Assembly (NCBI GenBank): GCA_003288255.1
Contig: CP026600.1
Coordinates: 1,426,001 to 1,490,000 of the forward strand
Direction of reading: 5' to 3'
DNA length: 64,000 nt
From: Clostridiaceae bacterium 14S0207
GTDB taxonomy: Bacteria; Bacillota; Clostridia; Clostridiales; Clostridiaceae
The position numbers and the translations under genes are program-made. The notes beneath the pieces are model-generated. The model was not told the origin of the DNA and ran no database searches. It was given only the letters and a program-made list of their open reading frames with translations. Positions 26,801-34,111 of the stretch are shown in pieces (the stretch's first letter is position 1; every line of letters starts with the position of its first letter).

Positions 26801-27888
26801 ATAATGTATCAATAAAAACATTAAAAGAAAGTTCAGATGAACCATCTATGGCTGGGGGATATATAGAAAAAGTAAATTATGAAGTGAAAGATGGAAAACA
26901 GTTTATTTTATTAAAGTTAAATAGATTAGATTGGATGACAAATATTACAGCTACTGTTGATGGTAAAACAATAACTCCTACTATCATAGAACGTACAAAA
27001 AATGATAAAGGAGAAGAAAAAGGAATTGTTAAATTTGAAGTAAGTTCACCTGAATCTAAGATTAAGTTAACTATGAATGTAGAGCCAATGGGTAATGCTA
27101 GAGTTTCATTTAGAGTAATACCTGAAGTAAATAGTTTAAAATTAATTGATCAAAATGATGCAAAAGATCAAGAACAAAAATCTAATGAAAAACCATTAGA
27201 TCAAAATGAACAAGTTAAATCTGATAATAAAGATAAAGAGAAACCTAAAGAATCAGAAAAGAAGCCTTCTGGAAGGCAAGACAATAAAGAAAAACATAGT
27301 TTCTATGAAATAAAGGTAGATACATTAAAAGAAAAGGATAATTCTCCATCTATGGCTGGAGAATATATAAAGGCTTCTAATTATGAAATAAAAGGTGATA
27401 AAAAATATTTAATTTTAACTTTAAATAGAACAGATTGGATGACAAATATTAAAGCTATTGTTGATGGAAAAGAAATAACTCCTACGATTGTAGAAAGTTT
27501 TAAAAATTCTAAGGGAGAAGAAACTAGTAGAATTAAATTTGAAATCCCTAGTTTAGAGTCTCCGATTAAACTATCTATGAATGTTGAGCCAATGGGAAAT
27601 TCAAGAGTTACTTTTAGAGTTGTTCCTAATAAAAACTCTTTAAAACCTATAAATAACTTAAATTCAATTACTAATGCCCCTGCAAAGAAAACTAACTTAG
27701 ATCCAAATTCTAAAAAGAAAGAATTAGAGCCTATAGAAGAAACAATTATTAATTCAGGTAAAGAAGAATCTAATAATAAAAAGAATTCTTTACCTAAGAC
27801 AGGCTTACCAATTAACACAGGTATTTTAGCTACATTAGGAACTATTTTATCTGGATTAGGTATTAGCTTAAAGAAATTTAAGAAATAA
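23809..27888 (+). CDS. LPXTG-anchored surface protein with six NEAT domains
   Basis: A 1359-aa wall-anchored protein. Signal peptide to residue 31 (VYA); a low-complexity N-region; NEAT 1-3 (about 159-280, 320-441, 481-602), near-identical copies; NEAT 4 (667-772); an unassigned domain shared with the Shr-like protein (815-980); NEAT 5 (993-1113); NEAT 6 (1162-1280); LPKTG at 1328-1332. Lys/Glu/Pro-rich linkers join the domains. Each NEAT has an SMAG/SMSG turn, a DWM motif and a PMG or equivalent methionine in the last hairpin, in place of YxxxY. Likely role: capturing haem and passing it along the wall. ATG 23809 fits the GGGGG site; ATG 23803 is too close to it. Confidence 0.9.
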   Translation: MSKMNNKKKSVGIALTGFLVLGGISQSHVYAFENKNDSSIELHKQAYLSPNYLKKQLNNFSASLNIENDLNKNKYITLEDYSRKILTANSRNSLNKDNTSSEKLTTIKLEKNIDQTNIKTKKNQKHNTGDIEKESVKSSTTEPEEKPVKSVQKEVSTDKDGIYIADIKTLKEKSDETSMSGTYIEEKAKYTKQNGKVYCEINVLAIDWMKNIKILLNGKEVNPTITRTGKTNVMGMDHEGATLKFEVDKVNPELIFKMYVEPMSSNVAFRVVGEKLKFEALKDTKPTNKEDKEKDKTKPSTTKPEEKPVKPVQKEVSTDKDGIYIADIKTLKEKSDETSMSGTYIEEKAKYTKQNGKVYCEINVLAIDWMKNIKILLNGKEVNPTITRTDKTNVMGMDHEGATLKFEVDKVNPELTFKMYVEPMHCDVTFRVVGEKLKFEALKDTKPTNKEDKEKDKTKPSTTKPEEKPAKPVQKEVSTDKDGIYEAEIKTLKEKSDETSMSGTYFEKKVKYTKQNGRVYCEINVLAIDWMKNIKVFLNSKEVNPTITKTGKTKVMGMDHEGATLKFEVDKVNPELTFKMYVEPMHCDVTFRVVGEKLKFEALKDTKPANKEDKEKDKTKPSTTKPEEKPDVKQDKDKQKDNQNKPKESENKPSEKPIEKPVQKSEVTKSINIVALKENSNEQSMAGDYLNGTVQYTEKDGKKFFTLTVTRIDWMKNIDVSVDGANVPYDKKELGQIAELTFEVNSENSEVTMHMNVVPMGNSRVAFRVLNENNVSVEKPDVKPTEPKNNENKDNEDKPKESQKEDKQKEQPQTKINKEILKIVKFKNLKKGSYNNVKTLVSCDNKKHEKLLKENLDIKTDIKITEEKDVMVTILLKGKYANVTNILVDGKSVISSEVSKNRKGLLAPEGIVINNIVEEKLNESKVVQFKLPNINSKIELVTEDSKIPNEQIKANIDIKNDLVSKSLDRTTLPKEIVNKDLDNQSSSQSSKQIKDGMYNVSIKTLKESSDEPSMAGGYIEKVNYEVKDGKQFILLKLNRLDWMTNITATVDGKTITPTIIERTKNDKGEEKGIVKFEVSSPESKIKLTMNVEPMGNARVSFRVIPEVNSLKLIDQNDAKDQEQKSNEKPLDQNEQVKSDNKDKEKPKESEKKPSGRQDNKEKHSFYEIKVDTLKEKDNSPSMAGEYIKASNYEIKGDKKYLILTLNRTDWMTNIKAIVDGKEITPTIVESFKNSKGEETSRIKFEIPSLESPIKLSMNVEPMGNSRVTFRVVPNKNSLKPINNLNSITNAPAKKTNLDPNSKKKELEPIEETIINSGKEESNNKKNSLPKTGLPINTGILATLGTILSGLGISLKKFKK
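24261..25697 (+). repeat. Three 483-bp tandem repeats, each encoding NEAT plus linker
   Basis: Units begin at 24261, 24744 and 25227, exactly 483 bases (161 codons) apart. They are nearly identical in DNA. The differences cluster in the last beta-hairpin: the first copy encodes EPMSSNVAF, the second and third EPMHCDVTF. The third unit has additional changes near its start. Copy number is a likely point of strain variation and of assembly error. Confidence 0.95.
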
Positions 27889-27902
27889 AAGGAGAGAATG
27901 GT

Positions 27903-28580
27903 ATGAAAAAGAAAGTTTTAAGTTTATTAATAATAGGTACATTAGCTACTGGAATATCAGGTGTAATGACAAGTAATGTTTTTGCAGCAGGAAATTCAGA
28001 TAATGCAAGCAAATCAAGGGTTTTACTTGCTAAGAATGATAGTTTGCAGGATGGAAAATATTCTGTAGGAATTAAAATATTAAAAGAAAAAAGTGATGAT
28101 CTATCTATGGCAGGACAATATATTGGACAAACAGCTAAAATAAATGTTGAAAATGGTAAAATGTATCTTTCTGTTGATGTTACAAGAATAGATTGGATGA
28201 AAAATATTTCTGTTTTTTTAAACGGTTCTTCTGTTAATTATGATTTAAAAAAAGCTTCTGATAATAAAAATGCAACTGTAAAATTCCAAATACCAAATAC
28301 TAAACCTGATATTAAATTTGGTATGAATGTAGAACCAATGGGTAATGCTAGAGTTGCTTTTAGAGTTGTTTTAAATGATAACATAACAAAACTAGCAGGT
28401 TCAACAGTAAAAAATAATAATGATAATGACAATAAAGCTACTAGTTCTTCATTAGCAAAAGCTACTAAATCAAAAGGTGAATTACCTAAGACAGGCTCTC
28501 CTATATCTCAATCAAGTTTATTATGGTTAGGAGGATTAACTACTGTATTAGGTGGTGTTTTACTTAAAAAGAAAAACTAA
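27903..28580 (+). CDS. Single-NEAT wall-anchored protein (IsdC-like position)
   Basis: A 225-aa protein. Signal peptide to about residue 28 (VFA); one NEAT domain (about 48-162) with SMAGQYIG, IDWMKNI and EPMGNARVAF; a short Ser/Lys linker; LPKTG at 194-198, then a helix and KKKN. It is the smallest of the three NEAT proteins and lies just before the importer genes, like the IsdC-type relay proteins that hand haem to the membrane lipoprotein. It is 14 bases downstream of the six-NEAT gene with an AAAGGAGAG site, so the two are co-transcribed. Confidence 0.9.
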   Translation: MKKKVLSLLIIGTLATGISGVMTSNVFAAGNSDNASKSRVLLAKNDSLQDGKYSVGIKILKEKSDDLSMAGQYIGQTAKINVENGKMYLSVDVTRIDWMKNISVFLNGSSVNYDLKKASDNKNATVKFQIPNTKPDIKFGMNVEPMGNARVAFRVVLNDNITKLAGSTVKNNNDNDNKATSSSLAKATKSKGELPKTGSPISQSSLLWLGGLTTVLGGVLLKKKN

Positions 28581-28596
28581 CTTTCATAAGTAAAAA

Positions 28597-28647
28597 GAAC
28601 TCTGTTTTAAGGAATTTAGTAATTTTCTTAAAACGGAGTTTCTTTGC
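28597..28647 (+). terminator. Hairpin between the NEAT genes and the haem importer
   Basis: AACTCTGTTTTAAG-type and CTTAAAACGGAGTT arms pair around an 8-11 base loop and are followed by TCTTTG. The T-run is poor, so partial read-through into the importer genes is likely. Confidence 0.6.
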
Positions 28648-28668
28648 AGTAATTAAGGGGGAACGTAT

Positions 28669-29577
28669 ATGAAAAAAATATTGGCTTTAGTTTTATCATC
28701 TTTTATGACCTTTTCTCTAGTTGGCTGTAGTTCTTCAGCAAAAGAAACAAAAAAAGATACTAAGGAAGCCATAAGTACTAAAGATGATAATAATAAAAAG
28801 GACAAAAGAGTTATCGCTGGAAGCATGGCAATAGCAGAAATGTTAGCAAAATTAGATATAAAACTAGTAGGAAGACCAACAACTCAATATCAAATATCTG
28901 ATAAGGTAAAGCCGATTCCTGAAATAGGACTACCTATGAGTCCCGATTTAGAAAGAGTTAAAGCTTTACGTCCAGATGTGTATATAACTTCTGGAGCTTT
29001 ACAAGAATTAATAGAAAATCCATTAAAACAAAATAAAATAAATAGTTTGTTTTGTAATTTAGATTCTTATGATGATGTTAAGAAAACTATAAAAGATCTT
29101 TCAGATAAATTTAATAGACAAGAAAATGGTGAAAAACTACTTAATGAAATAACAACTAAAGAAAAAGAGATCTTAAAAAATATCGATAAAAATAAAAAAC
29201 CTAAAATAATGATTTTGTTTGGTGCACCAGGACATTTTATGCTTGCTACTAAAAATTCATTTGCAGGAAGTTTAATTGAAAAATTAGGTGGAGAAAATAT
29301 TGCTAATGAAGTAAATTTAAAAGGTCAATATGTACCATTTTCCTTAGAAACAGCTTTAAAGGAAAATCCAGATATTATCTTTAGAATGTATCATGGATAT
29401 ATTGATGAGGCTAGGAAACAAGTAGATGAAGAATTTAGAACTAATGCTCAATGGAAAAAGTTTAAGGCTATAAAAGAAAATAAAGTTTATGATTTAGATC
29501 CTGTATATTTTAATGTTACAGGAGATATAAAAGCTGCGGATTCTTTAGCAAAAATGAAGGAATATTTATATAAATAA
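28669..29577 (+). CDS. Haem/iron ABC transporter substrate-binding lipoprotein (IsdE-like)
   Basis: A 302-aa lipoprotein. The lipobox LVGC gives acylated Cys20. A class III (FecB/BtuF-type, PF01497) binding domain follows, with VIAGSMAIAEMLAKLDI (about 45-61), the lobe contact PEIGLPMSPDLERVKALRPD (about 84-103), and FGAPGHFMLATKNSFAGSLI (about 184-203). The haem ligand of IsdE proteins is Met plus His; candidate Met residues exist here but cannot be fixed by eye. It is the first importer gene, after a leaky hairpin, and is followed at 17 bases by the permease gene. Confidence 0.88.
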   Translation: MKKILALVLSSFMTFSLVGCSSSAKETKKDTKEAISTKDDNNKKDKRVIAGSMAIAEMLAKLDIKLVGRPTTQYQISDKVKPIPEIGLPMSPDLERVKALRPDVYITSGALQELIENPLKQNKINSLFCNLDSYDDVKKTIKDLSDKFNRQENGEKLLNEITTKEKEILKNIDKNKKPKIMILFGAPGHFMLATKNSFAGSLIEKLGGENIANEVNLKGQYVPFSLETALKENPDIIFRMYHGYIDEARKQVDEEFRTNAQWKKFKAIKENKVYDLDPVYFNVTGDIKAADSLAKMKEYLYK

Positions 29578-29594
29578 CTGGAATGGTGAAATAA

Positions 29595-30590
29595 ATGAAA
29601 AAGCTAAGTGATAAAATTAAAGTATTAATAATTTTAATAAGTTTGATATTACTAGGATTCCTTATAGTTGTTACTATAGGAATAGGAAGTGTAAACATAC
29701 CTATAAATGAAATAATTCAAACTTTTTTAGGACATGGTAATGAAATAACTGAAAGTATAATTATGGACATGAGATTACCTAGAATAATAATCGCTGTATT
29801 TGTTGGAGCAAGTTTATCCATATCAGGTGCATTGCTTCAGTCTGTTATGAAAAATCCACTTGCTGATCCTGGAATTACAGGTGTTTCTTCAGGTGCTAGT
29901 TTAGCGGCTATAGTAGTTATGCTTTATCTGCCACATTTATATGGTTCCTTGCCATTTATAGCATTTTTAGGAGCTATTGTATCTTGTATTATGGTTTTTG
30001 CCCTTTCTTGGGATAATGGGTTAAATTCTATGAGAATAATTTTAGCAGGTGTTGCTGTAAATGCTATTTTTGTTGGAGCAACTTCTTTGCTATCTATATT
30101 AAACAGTGATAAGATACAGGGAATATTATTATGGATTAATGGAAGTATTGCTTATAAAGGATGGAAAGAAGTAACGTATCTTGTTCCTTATAGCATAATA
30201 GGAATAATACTATCTTTATTCTGTACTAAAGGTGCTAATCTTCTAGCATTAGGTGATGATGTAGCAACAAATTTAGGAGTAAATGTAAATAGAACTAGAA
30301 TATTTATATCATTAGTTGCTGTATTTTTAGCAGGAATAAGTACTTCTGTAGTAGGTATTATAGGGTTTATTGGACTTATAGTTCCTCATATATGTAGATT
30401 AATTTTAGGATACGACTATAAATATTTAATTCCTATGAGTGCTGTCTTAGGATCGATTTTATTGTTAATTGCAGATACCATGGCAAGGTTTATTGCAAGG
30501 CCAGTAGAATTACCTGTAGGTGTAATAATGTCCATGATAGGTGGACCATTCTTCTTATTCTTATTAAGGAGGAAAAAAACTAATGCTTAA
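29595..30590 (+). CDS. FecCD-family haem/iron importer permease
   Basis: A 331-aa polytopic permease of the FecCD family (PF01032), with about 10 helices. RLPRIIIAVFVGASLSISGA (about residues 60-79), the motif MKNPLADPGITGVSSGA (about 89-105) and the C-terminal GIIGFIGLIVPHICRLILG (about 255-273) are all typical. It forms the homodimeric channel for the lipoprotein encoded just upstream. Its last 8 bases overlap the ATPase gene. Confidence 0.92.
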   Translation: MKKLSDKIKVLIILISLILLGFLIVVTIGIGSVNIPINEIIQTFLGHGNEITESIIMDMRLPRIIIAVFVGASLSISGALLQSVMKNPLADPGITGVSSGASLAAIVVMLYLPHLYGSLPFIAFLGAIVSCIMVFALSWDNGLNSMRIILAGVAVNAIFVGATSLLSILNSDKIQGILLWINGSIAYKGWKEVTYLVPYSIIGIILSLFCTKGANLLALGDDVATNLGVNVNRTRIFISLVAVFLAGISTSVVGIIGFIGLIVPHICRLILGYDYKYLIPMSAVLGSILLLIADTMARFIARPVELPVGVIMSMIGGPFFLFLLRRKKTNA

Positions 30591-31368
30591 AATAGACAAT
30601 TTTTCAGTAGGTTATGATACAAAGGTTATAGTAAAAAATTTTAATTTACATGTTAAAAAAGGTGATATGCTTACAATTATAGGACCAAATGGTTCCGGAA
30701 AATCTACAGTTCTAAAAGCTATAGGAAGACTTTTAAATCCAATGGATGGTGTAGTTTACTTAGATAATAAATTACTTTCTGAAATGAGTAATAAGGAAAT
30801 AGCAAAAGAAATGGCTTGTTTATCTCAACACAATTCTACTCCTAAAGATATGACCATAAGAAAAATAGTAGGTTTTGGAAGAACCCCACATAAAGGATGG
30901 TTTGAATCTTTAAATAAAGAAGATGAGGGGATAATTGATTGGGCAATCGAAAAAACCAATCTTAAAAGACTACAAGATGAAAATATAGTAAATATCTCCG
31001 GTGGTGAAAGACAAAGGGCATGGATAGCTATGGCATTAGCTCAAAAACCTAAAATTCTTTTATTAGATGAGCCTACAACTTATTTAGATATAAACAATCA
31101 AATAGAAATATTGGAACTTGTAAAAGAATTAAATGAAAAACTAAAATTAACTGTTATAATGGTGTTACATGATTTAAATCAAGCAGCTAAATATAGTAAT
31201 AGAGTATTAGTAATAAAAAATGGTGAAATTAAAGCTGAAGGAAAACCAGAAGAAGTATTAGATGAACAATTAATAAGAGAAGTATATAATGTAGATATGA
31301 AAATATTAAAAAATCAATTAGGAGAAAAACTAATTTTAATTCCTAAAAAAGTTTATAAGCAAAGTTAA
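30583..31368 (+). CDS. Haem/iron importer ATPase
   Basis: A 261-aa ATPase of the FepC/HmuV type. It has Walker A GPNGSGKST (about residues 34-42), the Q-loop SQHNSTP, the signature NISGGERQRAWIAMALAQ (about 141-158) and Walker B LLLDEPTTYLDI. Translation is coupled to the permease. Together with the lipoprotein and permease it makes a complete importer downstream of the NEAT genes. Confidence 0.92.
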   Translation: MLKIDNFSVGYDTKVIVKNFNLHVKKGDMLTIIGPNGSGKSTVLKAIGRLLNPMDGVVYLDNKLLSEMSNKEIAKEMACLSQHNSTPKDMTIRKIVGFGRTPHKGWFESLNKEDEGIIDWAIEKTNLKRLQDENIVNISGGERQRAWIAMALAQKPKILLLDEPTTYLDINNQIEILELVKELNEKLKLTVIMVLHDLNQAAKYSNRVLVIKNGEIKAEGKPEEVLDEQLIREVYNVDMKILKNQLGEKLILIPKKVYKQS

Positions 31369-31407
31369 AGTTTTATTATTAAATCATCTTTAAGGAGTTA
31401 TAAATCT

Positions 31408-32013
31408 ATGAAAAAAAATTTTGTTCCATATTTGCTAATTGTAATAGGTATTACTTTAGTAGCTACATCTATTGGCTTAAAAATTTATTCTAAAAATGTA
31501 GAGTCTAAATTAATACATAAATTCGATAAAGAAATAGAAGATAGTATTAATCGCAATAAAAATCTTAAAAGTAATAACAAAAATCTTAAAAATATAGAAG
31601 TTAAATTTAAAAAGGTTGAACATGGAAGAGAATTTGCTATAATTGAGATACCTTCTATAGATTTAAAATCTGTAATAGTACAGGGAGTAAATAAAGAAGA
31701 GCTAAGATATTATTTAGGTCACTTTGAAGATACAGCTTTGCCAGGACAAGAAGGTAACTTTTGTATAGCAGGTCATAGTAGTCATATTTATAATGAACTC
31801 CTAAATGAGCTTTATAAGGTAAGTGTTGGTGACAAAATTATAATAAAAACTTTAAAAAAAGATTTTGAATATAAAATAAACAAAAAATTTGTTGTAGAAC
31901 CTAGTGATGTTAATGTTTTAAAACAAGACAAATCAAAAAAACAAATGACTATAGTAACTTGTACTAACAACGGTGCCCAACGTTTAATTGTACAGGCTGA
32001 ACTAAAAAAATAA
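31408..32013 (+). CDS. Sortase (class D-like) of the haem locus
   Basis: A 201-aa transpeptidase anchored by one N-terminal helix (about residues 8-26). The catalytic triad is visible: H123 in CIAGHSSH, C185 in TIVTCTNN and R192 in AQRLIVQ. LPGQEGNFCIAGH resembles the class D/E group more than class B. It should cut LPKTG between Thr and Gly and attach the three NEAT proteins of this locus to the wall. It lies 39 bases after the ATPase gene with its own AAGGAGT site, and a strong terminator closes the locus. Confidence 0.85.
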   Translation: MKKNFVPYLLIVIGITLVATSIGLKIYSKNVESKLIHKFDKEIEDSINRNKNLKSNNKNLKNIEVKFKKVEHGREFAIIEIPSIDLKSVIVQGVNKEELRYYLGHFEDTALPGQEGNFCIAGHSSHIYNELLNELYKVSVGDKIIIKTLKKDFEYKINKKFVVEPSDVNVLKQDKSKKQMTIVTCTNNGAQRLIVQAELKK

Positions 32014-32034
32014 AATATATTCTCGTTTATACCT

Positions 32035-32090
32035 TAAAAACACTTATGAAATAGCAACTTTAAAATAAGCTATTTCATAGGTGTTTTTTT
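32035..32090 (+). terminator. Terminator closing the haem locus
   Basis: An approximately 18-bp stem pairs 32035-32054 (ending CACTTATGAAATAGC) with 32069-32090, followed by TTTTTTT. Confidence 0.9.
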
Positions 32091-32119
32091 ATAAATATTT
32101 AACAAATATATAGAATAAC

Positions 32120-32157
32120 AAAGCTGCAAAGCTATAGAATATATATTTGCAGCTTTG
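32120..32157. repeat. Perfect 11-bp inverted repeat
   Basis: AAAGCTGCAAA (32120-32130) and TTTGCAGCTTT (32147-32157) flank a 16-base AT-rich loop. It lies between the convergent sortase and exporter genes and may end transcription from the minus strand. Confidence 0.5.
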
Positions 32158-32239
32158 ACTACTATTTAAAAATATTATTGGAGATTAGCCTTTATAGTAT
32201 TTTTAAATTTGAATTATTCAACTTAATGTATAAAATGTG

Positions 32240-34111
32240 TTAAATTAACTCTTTTTTATAGTGTTTTGCTTGCGCATTGTATAATATTGCATAAACATTA
32301 TTTATATCCTTAGAAAGAGTAGTGTGGTTACCTCGTTGAATTATTTCTCCATTATCAAATACAATAATATCATCACAAAATCTACAACTTCCCATTCTAT
32401 GTGAAATAAAAATGCTTGTCTTATCTTTTGTCAGTTCATTAAATCTTGAATAAATTTCAAATTCACTAATTGGATCTAATGCAGATGTTGGTTCATCTAA
32501 TATAACAAAGGGTGCATCTTTATATAATGCTCTTGAAATTGCTATTTTTTGAGCTTCTCCACCACTTATTTCAACTCCATTTTCATCATAATTATATAAA
32601 TTTGTTTTTATGTTTTGGGGCATTCTTTGTACTCTATCTTCCATACCTGATAATTTTAAACATTGCCAAACTTTAGATTCATCTACATTTTTATTTATGG
32701 CCACATTTTCATCAATAGGAAAAGCAAATAAATTAAAATCTTGAAATACAACAGAAAATAGGGATAAGTATTCATCGTAATTATATTCTTTTATATCTTT
32801 ACCATTTAAGGTTATGTAACCTTCTGTTGGTTCATACAATCTGCATAATAATTTTATAAATGTAGTTTTACCAGCACCATTTTTCCCTACAACGGCTATT
32901 TTGTTTTTAATAGTTAATTTGCAGGATACATGTTTAAGTGTATAGTAGTCAGTGTTAGGGTATTTAAATGATACATCATGAAATTTAATATTAAATATGT
33001 CATCTTTTCTTTTTTCTATAGGAAGTAATCCCTTATGTTTTTTACTAGCTATATTAATAAATTCATTAAATACTTTAACAAATTCAATTTGAAGTTTTAT
33101 AAGTTGATTTGTACTAATTATACTTAAAATGGAGGTATTAAATATGCTTATAGCTCCTATATATTTTGTAAGTTCTCCTATTGTAATACTTCCTGATACT
33201 ACCTTTAAAACTACAATAACATATGCAACATACATATAAATTGAATTACTTAAAAGATTACAAGTTTCTTTATTTTTCTTTTTTTCATAATAAAACATAT
33301 CATAAAATTTTTTAGCTTCAATCATATGTTTATTATAATTACTATGAATAAGTTCAAACATATTGAATATTCGTATATCCTTACCCATAGAATAATTTAA
33401 AAAGACTTGATCTGTATAATAATTAAATTTTCTTTCAACTATTAATTTTTTTATAAATAGGTCTGAATTATGATGTTTAGATTTTATAGCTACATATTTA
33501 TTAAACTTCATATTAAGTAGTGTTAGAATTACTAGTATAGTCAAAGTAAGCGGCATAGATGCTAATATATTGATTACAGGTGAGTTGCTTACTGAAACCA
33601 TAAAACATAATCTTATAATAAGTGCAAAAGAAGTTATTATTTTAAAAATTGATTCAAGTAATTCTCTATAATATAGTATAAATGAATAATATCCTCCTGT
33701 ATGTCTCATGGTATATTCTGCATTAGAAATCTTTTGTAATACCTTTGGATCTTCTATAATATCATAATCTATTTCTAATGCCTTTTTATCAATTAACATA
33801 AGCATTTTATTTTGAACATAAGTTGCCTTGTACTTACTTAAGTTATCCATAAAATCTATTGCTAAACCTATTAGTAAGTTTGATAATATTAAAATAAGTA
33901 TCAAATATGGAACTTTTGCAAAATTTTTAGATATAATTGCATCTATCATATATGCAGAAATATAAAGTTCTATGTATGGGAAAATTGCAGTTAACAAGGA
34001 TTGAAATATACAAAGAGGAATAATAACTTTATCTAGATTACCAATTATCTGTAAGCCTTCAAAACCAGCTTTATGATAATTTAATTTTTTTAGTATTTTA
34101 CACATTATCAT
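32240..34111 (-). CDS. ABC exporter, fused permease-ATPase half 2
   Basis: A 623-aa half-exporter. About six helices lie in residues 25-340. The ATPase domain has Walker A GKNGAGKTTF, Q-loop VFQDFNLFAF, the signature EISGGEAQKIAISRALYK, Walker B PFVILDEPTSALD and the H-switch SHRMGSC. It overlaps the end of the preceding exporter gene by 14 bases, so both halves are translated together and probably form a heterodimer. A strong GAGGAGGT site precedes the start. Signature and Walker motifs look intact. The substrate is unknown; peptides or lipids are usual. Confidence 0.9.
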   Translation of the reverse strand: MIMCKILKKLNYHKAGFEGLQIIGNLDKVIIPLCIFQSLLTAIFPYIELYISAYMIDAIISKNFAKVPYLILILILSNLLIGLAIDFMDNLSKYKATYVQNKMLMLIDKKALEIDYDIIEDPKVLQKISNAEYTMRHTGGYYSFILYYRELLESIFKIITSFALIIRLCFMVSVSNSPVINILASMPLTLTILVILTLLNMKFNKYVAIKSKHHNSDLFIKKLIVERKFNYYTDQVFLNYSMGKDIRIFNMFELIHSNYNKHMIEAKKFYDMFYYEKKKNKETCNLLSNSIYMYVAYVIVVLKVVSGSITIGELTKYIGAISIFNTSILSIISTNQLIKLQIEFVKVFNEFINIASKKHKGLLPIEKRKDDIFNIKFHDVSFKYPNTDYYTLKHVSCKLTIKNKIAVVGKNGAGKTTFIKLLCRLYEPTEGYITLNGKDIKEYNYDEYLSLFSVVFQDFNLFAFPIDENVAINKNVDESKVWQCLKLSGMEDRVQRMPQNIKTNLYNYDENGVEISGGEAQKIAISRALYKDAPFVILDEPTSALDPISEFEIYSRFNELTKDKTSIFISHRMGSCRFCDDIIVFDNGEIIQRGNHTTLSKDINNVYAILYNAQAKHYKKELI

